Positions 1 through 5,662 of a stretch of 10,449 nucleotides of DNA are shown here, in pieces (positions within the stretch are counted from its first letter, which is position 1; each line of letters begins with the position of its first letter). The notes under the pieces were generated by a model. That model had not been told where the DNA came from. It worked only from the letters and a program-made list of their open reading frames with translations, and ran no database searches. The translations under genes were made by a program, and so were the position numbers. This DNA comes from an uncultured Bilophila sp. Lineage in GTDB: Bacteria > Desulfobacterota > Desulfovibrionia > Desulfovibrionales > Desulfovibrionaceae. The stretch is taken from assembly GCA_959604115.1 (NCBI GenBank), contig CAUHBW010000103.1, positions 1-10,449 on the forward strand, read 5' to 3'.

Positions 1-34
1 GGAGGGAAAACTTTCTCCAGAAAGTTTTCCCTCC
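1..34 (-). terminator. Terminator-like hairpin closing the ugp operon
   Basis: A perfect 14-bp inverted repeat: arm 1-14 (ggagggaaaacttt), loop 15-20 (ctccag), arm 21-34. It lies 26 bases beyond the ugpC stop codon. The first arm starts at the window edge, so the stem may be longer and any T-tract on the minus strand would fall outside. One arm is purine-rich and the other pyrimidine-rich, as in the hairpins at 4492-4525, 7160-7197 and 7394-7437. Its placement after the last gene suggests a terminator or 3' mRNA stabiliser. Confidence 0.7.
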
Positions 35-60
35 CCCTCCCCAATCTTTCCACTCTCCCT

Positions 61-1155
61 TTACAGGCACCGCAACCCGCTGGCGGGGTCGAAGACATGG
101 CCGTGACCGGCGCGTACGGTGAGGCGGATGACGTCGCCGGGGACGGGGCGGCGGGTGCCGGGGAGGCGCACGATGATCTGGTCGGAAACGCCGGACGCGC
201 CCTTGCCCTTGATGGGGTGGCAGTAGGCCAGCGTGTCCGGGCCGAGCGCCTCGATGATGTCCACCGTGACCTGCACCGCCCCTTCGGGATCGAGCAGCAG
301 GTCTTCGCAGCGCAGGCCGACGAGCACGTCCTTGGAGGGCGCGGCGGCGAGGCGGATGTCGGCGGCGGCGATGCCGGACAGCGGCGTGCCGTCGGGCAGG
401 ATCAGCTTTTCGCCGTCCGTGGTCGCGGGGATCATGTTCATGGACGGAGAACCCATGAACTGCGCCACGAAGACGGAGGCCGGATGCAGATAGATGTCGT
501 CCGGCGTGCCGTACTGCTCGACGTTCCCGGCGCGGAGCACGAGGATCTTTTCCGCGAGCGTCATGGCCTCCACCTGATCGTGCGTGACGTAGATGCTGGT
601 GGTCGCCAGACGCTGGTGCAGACGGCGCAGCTCGATGCGCATCTGGTTGCGGAGGTTGGCGTCGAGGTTCGAGAGCGGCTCGTCGAACAGGAAGACGCTC
701 GGCTCGCGCACGATGGCCCGGCCCATCGCCACGCGCTGGCGCTGGCCGCCGGAAAGCTGCTTGGGCATGCGGTCGAGCAGGCCGTCGAGGCCGAGGAGCT
801 TGGCCGCCTCTTCGGCGCGGCGTTTGCGCTCGTCGGCGGGGATGCCGCGCACCTTGAGCCCGTAGGTGATGTTGTCGAACACGTTCATGTGCGGGTACAG
901 GGCGTAGTTCTGGAACACCATCGCAATGTTGCGGTCCTTGGGTTCCTTGCGGGTCACGTCCTCGTCCCCGATGAAGATGTTCCCGGAGGTCACTTCCTCA
1001 AGTCCGGCGAGACAGCGCAGCGCCGTGGACTTGCCGCAGCCGGAGGGCCCGACCATGACCATGAAGGAACCGTCCGGAACCTCGACGTTGATGCCCTTGA
1101 GCACCTTGTTCTTGTTGAAGGTCTTTTCCACGTTCTTGAGCTGGACTCGTGCCAT
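61..1155 (-). CDS. ugpC: Glycerol-3-phosphate ABC transporter, ATP-binding protein UgpC
   Basis: ATPase subunit that powers sn-glycerol-3-phosphate and glycerophosphodiester import on the cytoplasmic face of the UgpA-UgpE channel. Numbered from the chosen start (364 aa), it has Walker A GPSGCGKST at 36-44, the Q-loop Gln in VFQNYALYP near 82, signature LSGGQ at 134-138, Walker B VFLFDEP near 154-160 and the switch His in VTHDQVEA at 192. From about 235 a C-terminal OB/TOBE-like region follows, as in MalK/UgpC-type ATPases (E. coli UgpC is about 356 aa). An ATG 12 codons upstream (at 1191) would overlap ugpE. I prefer 1155 because TGAGGA at 1163-1168 sits 7 bases before it, just after the ugpE stop. 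In the C-terminal region the usual G-I-R-P-E motif reads GLRCED. It is the last gene of the operon. The family is certain; substrate is inferred mainly from the neighbours and overall similarity to UgpC. Confidence 0.95.
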   Translation of the reverse strand: MARVQLKNVEKTFNKNKVLKGINVEVPDGSFMVMVGPSGCGKSTALRCLAGLEEVTSGNIFIGDEDVTRKEPKDRNIAMVFQNYALYPHMNVFDNITYGLKVRGIPADERKRRAEEAAKLLGLDGLLDRMPKQLSGGQRQRVAMGRAIVREPSVFLFDEPLSNLDANLRNQMRIELRRLHQRLATTSIYVTHDQVEAMTLAEKILVLRAGNVEQYGTPDDIYLHPASVFVAQFMGSPSMNMIPATTDGEKLILPDGTPLSGIAAADIRLAAAPSKDVLVGLRCEDLLLDPEGAVQVTVDIIEALGPDTLAYCHPIKGKGASGVSDQIIVRLPGTRRPVPGDVIRLTVRAGHGHVFDPASGLRCL

Positions 1156-1171
1156 GCGGGTATCCTCAGGC

Positions 1172-2017
1172 TTATTTTTCGGTTTCGACAAGGCCGCGGA
1201 CGAACAGCTTCTGCATGCCGAGCACGACCAGCAGGGGCGGCAGCATGCCCAGAAGCGCCACGGCCATGATGAGGTTCCATTCCGGCACCGCGTCGGGGAT
1301 GTTCACCATGCGCTGGATGCCCATGACGATGGTGTACATGCCTTCCTGATTGGTGACGAGCAGGGGCCAGAGGTACTGGTTCCAACCGTAGATGAACAGC
1401 ACCACGAACAGCGCGGCGGTGTTGGTGCGCGACAGGGGAAGCACCACGTCCACGAAGAAGCGCCACGGGCCGGCCCCGTCGATACGCGCCGCCTCAAGCA
1501 GTTCCGCCGGGATGGTCATGAACATCTGCCGGTACAGGAAGGTCGCCGTGGCCGAGGCGATGAGCGGCAGGATCAGCCCGAGGTAGCTGTCGATGAAGTT
1601 GAGGTTCGCCGCCACCTGAAAGGTCGGCACGATGCGGACTTCCACGGGCATCATCAGCGTGATGAAGATGAGCACGAAGCACAGCTCGCGGCCGGGGAAG
1701 CGGAAGTACACGATGGCGTAGGCCGCCGTGATCGAAATTGCGATTTTGCCGACGGCGATGCCGAGGGCCATGACGAGGCTGTTCGCCATCATCACCCACA
1801 CGGGGATGCCGCCCGCCGCCTTGAGGCCCTGCGTGAGCACCGTGGTGAAGTTTTTGAGGAACTCTCCGCCGAACCACAGGGGCGTGGAGCCGATGAGCAC
1901 GTCGAAGGTGTGGCTCGTGGCGACCAGCGCTATGTACAGGGGAAAGAGCACGACGGCGATGCCGAACCAGAGGACGGCGTGTCCGACGGCTTTTCCCAGT
2001 CCTTTCTTTTCTACCAT
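1172..2017 (-). CDS. ugpE: Glycerol-3-phosphate ABC transporter, permease UgpE
   Basis: Inner-membrane permease subunit that pairs with UgpA to form the G3P channel. Its 281 aa equal the length I recall for E. coli UgpE. Hydrophobic segments begin at about residues 13-33, 75-98, 110-130, 143-161, 200-220 and 249-268, giving six predicted membrane spans. The MalG-type EAA loop that docks on the ATPase is visible at 175-194, with E175-A-A and G181 in AARIDGAGP and the conserved Pro at 194. A short charged N-terminus precedes the first span. AAGGAA lies upstream of the ATG, in the 15-base gap after ugpA; the stop codon is 16 bases before the ugpC start. Such tight spacing implies translation from one mRNA with ugpA and ugpC. 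Confidence 0.95.
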   Translation of the reverse strand: MVEKKGLGKAVGHAVLWFGIAVVLFPLYIALVATSHTFDVLIGSTPLWFGGEFLKNFTTVLTQGLKAAGGIPVWVMMANSLVMALGIAVGKIAISITAAYAIVYFRFPGRELCFVLIFITLMMPVEVRIVPTFQVAANLNFIDSYLGLILPLIASATATFLYRQMFMTIPAELLEAARIDGAGPWRFFVDVVLPLSRTNTAALFVVLFIYGWNQYLWPLLVTNQEGMYTIVMGIQRMVNIPDAVPEWNLIMAVALLGMLPPLLVVLGMQKLFVRGLVETEK

Positions 2018-2032
2018 ACTGCGTTCCTTGAC

Positions 2033-2926
2033 CTAGTAGGTCACCTTGCGTTCCACGTAACGGAACTGGAGGAAGGTCAGGACCATGACGATGAGCATCA
2101 GCACCACGGACTGCGCCGAGGAGCCGCCGAAATCAAGGCCGATGAAGCCGTCGTTGAAGACCTTGTAGATGAGCGTTTCCGTGGCCCGCGAGGGGCCGCC
2201 CTGCGTCACGGCGTGGACGATGCCGAAGGTCTCGAACAGGGTGTAGATCGTGTTCACCACGAGCAGAAAGAAGCTCGTGGGCGACAGAAGCGGGAAGATG
2301 ATGGTGCGGAACCGCCGCCACGGGGACGCGCCGTCGATGGCTGCGGCCTCGATGAGCGAGCGCGGGATGGCGTGCAGCCCGGCGAGGAAGAAGAGGAAGT
2401 TGTACGAAATCTGTTTCCACGAGGCCGAAACGATCAGCAGGAACAGGGCCTGATTGCCGTTGATCTTGTGGTTCCACGTGTACCCGAAATGGTGCAGCAG
2501 CTCGGTGAGCACGCCGCCCGAGGGGTTGAACAGGAACAGCCACAGCACGCCCGCCAGCGGCGGAGCGACGGCGTAGGGGATGATGAGCATGGACTTGTAG
2601 AGCGTGCCGCCCCAGTTCACCTGATCGGCGAGGACTGCGAACAGCAGCGCCGTACCCATCGTGAGCACGATGGTGGCGAGGCTGAACACGAGCGTCAGGC
2701 GCAGCGTATCCAGATAGCTGGGATCGGAAAACAGGGCGGTGAAATTGTCCAGCCCCACGAACTCTTTGGAAAGACCGAACGAGTCTTCCATGTAGAACGA
2801 CCCCATGAGCGCTTCACCGGCGGGATAGAAAAAGAACACCACCGTGATGACGAGCTGGGGCAGCAGGAAGAGGAGGGGCAGCAGCAGGTGCTTCCTGCCT
2901 CTGAACGCGTAACGTCCATCCTGCAT
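2033..2926 (-). CDS. ugpA: Glycerol-3-phosphate ABC transporter, permease UgpA
   Basis: First inner-membrane permease of the Ugp importer, partner of UgpE. It is 297 aa (E. coli UgpA is about 295) with six predicted hydrophobic segments. Stretches typical of UgpA are present: EFVGLDNF at 55-62, PYAVAPPLAGVLW at 117-129, WKQISYNFLFF at 170-180 and SAQSVVLM at 270-277. The EAA cytoplasmic loop is at 193-212 (E193-A-A-A-I-D-G199, Pro212) and contacts UgpC. AAGGAG precedes the ATG by about 7 bases. A 114-base gap with a strong hairpin (2949-2982) separates it from ugpB upstream; ugpE follows after 15 bases. Identification is firm because both the sequence motifs and the gene order agree. Confidence 0.96.
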   Translation of the reverse strand: MQDGRYAFRGRKHLLLPLLFLLPQLVITVVFFFYPAGEALMGSFYMEDSFGLSKEFVGLDNFTALFSDPSYLDTLRLTLVFSLATIVLTMGTALLFAVLADQVNWGGTLYKSMLIIPYAVAPPLAGVLWLFLFNPSGGVLTELLHHFGYTWNHKINGNQALFLLIVSASWKQISYNFLFFLAGLHAIPRSLIEAAAIDGASPWRRFRTIIFPLLSPTSFFLLVVNTIYTLFETFGIVHAVTQGGPSRATETLIYKVFNDGFIGLDFGGSSAQSVVLMLIVMVLTFLQFRYVERKVTY

Positions 2927-2948
2927 AACGGCTCCTTGTGCGAGGTTG

Positions 2949-2982
2949 GGGCGTTCCCGCCGGATGCGCGGCGGAAACGCCC
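2949..2982 (-). promoter_or_regulatory. Intercistronic hairpin between ugpB and ugpA
   Basis: A 14-bp inverted repeat, arms 2949-2962 and 2969-2982, loop of 6. The arms differ at one position that would be a C-A mismatch in plus-strand RNA but a G-U wobble in minus-strand RNA, so the fold is complete only in the ugp transcript. Two weaker stems lie between it and the ugpB stop, including a 5-bp stem at 3028-3040. By analogy with the hairpins after malE in enterobacteria, it may protect or partly terminate the ugpB message so that more binding protein than permease is made. Confidence 0.6.
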
Positions 2983-3040
2983 GTCAGAAAGGGGGGAGAC
3001 GCCCGCCGGAGCGGACGTCCCCTTCCCGCGCCGGGGGCGC

Positions 3041-4360
3041 TTACTTCTTGTTGGCCTTGGCGAAACGGGCCAGTTCGGCGTTGCCGCGTTCCACGGCGGC
3101 GTCGAGGGCCTGCTTGGCGTCCTTCTTGCCCGCCCAGACGGCTTCGAGCTCTTCGTCGATGATGTTGCGGATCTGGACGAAGTTGCCGAGGCGCAGGCCG
3201 AGGGAGTTGATGGTCGGCTTCTTGTCGGACAGGGCCTTGACGGCGATGTCGGTGCCGGGGTTCTTGTCGTAGAAGCCCTGCTGCTTGGTCAGCTCGTAGC
3301 CTTCCAGCGTGACGGGCACGTAGCCGGTGAGCTGGTGGAAGCGGGCCTGCACTTCAGGCTTCAGAAGGTAGTTCAGGAAGGCCGCGGCGCCCTTTTCGGC
3401 GTCCTTGGAGTGGCCGGCCATGGCCCAGATGGCGGCGCCGCCGATCACGGTGTTCTGCGGAGCGTCCTTCACGTCGGGCCAGTAGGGCAGCAGGGCCACG
3501 CCCCATTCGAACTTCGCGCCAGCCTTCACGGCGGCGTAGGAGCCGGAGGAGTTCATCAGGATGCCGGCTTCGCCGGAGGTGAACGCGTTGATGGCTTCGG
3601 ACTTGCGGCCCACGTAGACCATCACGCCTTCCTTCTGGAGCTTGGACAGGAAGTCGATGTGCTTGACGTGCAGGGGGCTGTTGAACAGCAGCTTGGTGTC
3701 GAGGCCGTCGTAGCCGTTGTTGTTGGTGGCGAAGGGAACGTTGTGCCACGCGGAGAAGCTCTCAAGCTGCACCCACGACTGCCAGCCGGAGGTGAGGCCG
3801 TACTTGCACGCGCCGGATTCCTTGATCTTCTTGGCGAGTTCGGCGACTTCGGGCCACGTCTTGGGGAAGTTGTCCGGATCGCCCCCGGCCTTCTTCACGG
3901 CGTCCTTATTGTAGTAGAGGACGGTGGTGGAGGCGTTGAAGGGCATGGCGATGAGCTTGCCGTCCGTGGAGGAGTAGTAGCTCGCCACGGAGCCGAGGAG
4001 CTTGGAGGTGTCCACCGGGGTGCCGGCGGCTTCCATGATTTCGAACACGGGACGGACGGCGCCCTTGGCGGCCATCATGCTGGCGGTGCCCACTTCGAAA
4101 ATCTGGATCAGGTTGGGGTGCTGCTTGGCGCGGAAGGCGGCGATGGCGGCGGTCATGGCTTCGTCATAGTTGCCCTTGTAGACGCCCTTGACCTCGTATT
4201 TGTCCTGAGATGCGTTGAATTCCTTGATCATCTCGTCGGTGATCTCACCGAGTTCGCCACCCATGCCGTGCCAGAAGGTAATGGTGGTTTTGGCCTGAAC
4301 GGGGGCTGCCAACAACATCAGACACATGGCCAGCAGGGCCATCAGACGGAAGGAACGCAT
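3041..4360 (-). CDS. ugpB: Glycerol-3-phosphate/glycerophosphodiester-binding protein UgpB
   Basis: Periplasmic substrate-binding protein that captures sn-glycerol-3-phosphate and glycerophosphodiesters such as glycerophosphocholine and delivers them to UgpAE. It is 439 aa, against 438 in E. coli. The N-terminus is a Sec signal peptide: MRSFR, hydrophobic core 6-19, cleavage predicted after APVQA (residue 23). The ligand residues I recall for E. coli UgpB all have equivalents: Tyr65 in YKGNY, Glu89 in FEVGT, Ser144 in FNAST, Ser271 in NSSGS, Gly308 in VIGGA, Tyr347 in TGYVP and Arg398 in QIRN. The paired Trp in GWQSW (192-196) is also kept. AGGAGAG at 4364-4370 lies 3-4 bases before the ATG. 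It is followed by hairpins and then ugpA, the usual order of an ABC import operon. This conservation supports the Ugp assignment over other family-1 sugar-binding proteins. Confidence 0.96.
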   Translation of the reverse strand: MRSFRLMALLAMCLMLLAAPVQAKTTITFWHGMGGELGEITDEMIKEFNASQDKYEVKGVYKGNYDEAMTAAIAAFRAKQHPNLIQIFEVGTASMMAAKGAVRPVFEIMEAAGTPVDTSKLLGSVASYYSSTDGKLIAMPFNASTTVLYYNKDAVKKAGGDPDNFPKTWPEVAELAKKIKESGACKYGLTSGWQSWVQLESFSAWHNVPFATNNNGYDGLDTKLLFNSPLHVKHIDFLSKLQKEGVMVYVGRKSEAINAFTSGEAGILMNSSGSYAAVKAGAKFEWGVALLPYWPDVKDAPQNTVIGGAAIWAMAGHSKDAEKGAAAFLNYLLKPEVQARFHQLTGYVPVTLEGYELTKQQGFYDKNPGTDIAVKALSDKKPTINSLGLRLGNFVQIRNIIDEELEAVWAGKKDAKQALDAAVERGNAELARFAKANKK

Positions 4361-4376
4361 GTGCTCTCCTGATTGG

Positions 4377-4420
4377 CGGACGGAAGCCGTCCGGTTTTTT
4401 TCCGGGGCCAGTCCCCGGAA
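4377..4420 (-). promoter_or_regulatory. Two tandem hairpins in the ugpB leader
   Basis: Within the 171-base gap between ugpQ and ugpB are two perfect short stems: 8 bp at 4400-4407/4413-4420 (ttccgggg, loop ccagt) and 7 bp at 4377-4383/4387-4393 (cggacgg, loop aag). In the ugpB transcript the second stem ends 6 bases before the AGGAGAG ribosome binding site. Seven A residues in the transcript, within 4395-4401, separate the two stems. They could slow decay of a leader or modulate translation of ugpB. I see no convincing sigma-70 promoter for ugpB between 4420 and 4491, and the role is unproven. Confidence 0.4.
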
Positions 4421-4491
4421 CGCCCGCCGGGAGCGTGTCCCGGAAGGTTGTTCGCCGTATGCCGCTTTCCGGCGGAGGGAAGGGATCGGAA

Positions 4492-4525
4492 GGGGGAGAA
4501 AAGGCTGGAAAGCCTTTTCTCCCCC
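4492..4525 (-). terminator. Terminator-like hairpin after ugpQ
   Basis: A perfect 15-bp inverted repeat: arm 4492-4506 (gggggagaaaaggct), tetraloop 4507-4510, arm 4511-4525. It begins 6 bases beyond the ugpQ stop codon. On the minus strand no real T-run follows, so it may terminate weakly, allow read-through into ugpB, or act as a 3' stabiliser. Its purine/pyrimidine arm composition matches the hairpins at 1-34 and 7394-7437. Confidence 0.65.
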
Positions 4526-4531
4526 CGTTCG

Positions 4532-5377
4532 TCATCGTTCCAGCGCCTCGCGGCACGCGGCGGGGAAATCGGTAATGATGCCGGTCGCGCCCTCGGCGAC
4601 GAGACGCTTGGCGACGTTCATGTCGTTGACGGTCCACACGTTGACGGCGAACCCGGCATCGCGCAGCGCGGCGAGATCGCCGGGCGCGAGAATGTGCTGA
4701 TCGGGGTGGTAGGCGTTGACCCGCAGACGTCGGCACAGGGCCACGGGGTCTTCGGGCCGCAGGTGCTCGACCAGCGCGCCGGTCGCCATTTCGGGGCACA
4801 GGACATGGCATTCCTCAAGATAGCGGTGCTGGAACGAGGAAATGATCACCCGATCCGTCATGTCCAGACGGCGGATGAGGTCTAACACGTCCTTTGTTAC
4901 GGTTTCGTGACCGATGAGGCGGGCGTGGTCCTTGATCTCGACGTTGACGTACCAACCGTTGTCCTTGGTGAAGAGCAGCGCCTCCTCAAGCGTGGGCACG
5001 GTCAGGCCGTTGAAGCCCGCAAGAGTGTCGGCGTCGAGTTCTCCGGCGGCGACGCGACCGAACGGGTCGCGTCCGGCGTACCATGATCCGGCGTCGAGGT
5101 TCTTGATTTCGTCCAGCGTGAAGTCGCACACGCGGTAGGCGGGACGCCCGGGGAAGACGGCTTCCACGTCGGTGGTGCGGACAAGGATGTCGTCGTGCAT
5201 GACGACCAGTTTGCCGTCTTTGGTATAGTTGGCGTCAAGTTCCCAGAGGTCGGCCCGTACGGCGAAGCCGAGCGCGGCCGCCGCAAGGGTGTTTTCGGGG
5301 GCATGCCCGCGTGCGCCGCGATGCGCGACGACCAGCGGGACGGAAGGACAGGCGTGAAAATCGATAGTCTTTTCCAT
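4532..5377 (-). CDS. ugpQ: Glycerophosphodiester phosphodiesterase UgpQ
   Basis: Hydrolyses glycerophosphodiesters to an alcohol plus sn-glycerol-3-phosphate. With no signal peptide it should act in the cytoplasm on diesters brought in by Ugp. It is 281 aa, somewhat longer than E. coli UgpQ (about 247). GDPD landmarks are present: HRG at 19-21, APENT at 26-30, the metal-binding pair in WELDAN (Glu46, Asp48), catalytic-type His61 in MHDD, Glu147 in NVEIK, VNVWTVN at 245-251 and ITDFP at 268-272. So both histidines and all three acidic metal ligands are kept. The GDPD insertion lies between the two sets. It precedes ugpB by 171 bases, whereas E. coli has it last (ugpBAECQ). It has its own strong promoter (5457-5485) and a hairpin after the stop. 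The ribosome binding site is weak (AGG about 9 bases before the ATG). Confidence 0.94.
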   Translation of the reverse strand: MEKTIDFHACPSVPLVVAHRGARGHAPENTLAAAALGFAVRADLWELDANYTKDGKLVVMHDDILVRTTDVEAVFPGRPAYRVCDFTLDEIKNLDAGSWYAGRDPFGRVAAGELDADTLAGFNGLTVPTLEEALLFTKDNGWYVNVEIKDHARLIGHETVTKDVLDLIRRLDMTDRVIISSFQHRYLEECHVLCPEMATGALVEHLRPEDPVALCRRLRVNAYHPDQHILAPGDLAALRDAGFAVNVWTVNDMNVAKRLVAEGATGIITDFPAACREALER

Positions 5378-5456
5378 GATCGCTGCCTGATGGCTGAAAG
5401 AACAAGGTTTGAAAAGGAAAGGGGAAACCGCTTGCCGTTGTTTGAAAGACGCTGCA

Positions 5457-5485
5457 ATGATAGCTGAGAATCCGTAATTTGTCGA
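5457..5485 (-). promoter_or_regulatory. Sigma-70-type promoter for ugpQ (and probably the ugp operon)
   Basis: Read on the minus strand, TCGACA (5480-5485, 5/6 to TTGACA) is followed after exactly 17 bases by TATCAT (5457-5462, 5/6 to TATAAT). Transcription would start near 5450, giving a leader of about 70 bases before the ugpQ ATG. This is the best promoter match in the window. I see no PhoB box (CTGTCAT direct repeats) beside it, so phosphate control as in E. coli ugp is not supported by eye. Confidence 0.6.
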
Positions 5486-5526
5486 GATTTCAGGCGGATG
5501 TTTGTTGTAGCATGGCGGAACGCAGG

Positions 5527-5605
5527 GCGTCGGAGACGCTTTTTGCTGTGCGGAGACGCTTCAGGAAGGCGTCGCACCTTTCGCAAGGCCCTTTATCATG
5601 ACGCC
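5527..5605 (+). promoter_or_regulatory. Cluster of GACGC/GCGTC half-sites before glpK (candidate operator)
   Basis: GCGTC at 5527-5531 and GACGC at 5535-5539 form an inverted repeat. An 11-base direct repeat (cggagacgctt) occurs at 5531-5541 and 5551-5561, exactly 20 bases apart (about two helical turns). GCGTC at 5569-5573, within ggcgtc, is mirrored by gacgcc at 5600-5605, flanking the candidate glpK -10. A further GACGC is at 5449-5453, close to the ugpQ start point. The arrangement suggests binding by a dimeric regulator, identity unknown. Confidence 0.4.
5571..5599 (+). promoter_or_regulatory. Candidate glpK promoter
   Basis: TATCAT at 5594-5599 matches the -10 consensus at 5/6. The hexamer 17 bases upstream, gtcgca (5571-5576), is a poor -35 (3/6). 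Transcription would begin near 5606, about 55 bases before the glpK ATG. A weak -35 next to repeated half-sites would fit regulated expression, but the element is not strong enough to be certain. Confidence 0.3.
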
Positions 5606-5662
5606 GGAAAACCCTATTCTCGGAACAGCCGCTTTTGAAATCGAAGTTTTCAAGGAGCCCTT

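Noticed and set aside
1156..1191. Longer UgpC start (12 extra residues)
   Set aside because: It would overlap the end of ugpE and has no good ribosome binding site, whereas TGAGGA is well placed for the ATG at 1155.
926..4372. Open frame of 1148 codons on the plus strand across ugpC, ugpE, ugpA and ugpB
   Set aside because: It runs antisense to four well-identified genes, and its product is dominated by His, Gly, Glu and Arg with no domain. This is expected from GC-rich codon bias.
5378..5662. PhoB box controlling ugp
   Set aside because: No CTGTCAT-like direct repeats are visible in the region, despite Pho control of ugp in E. coli.
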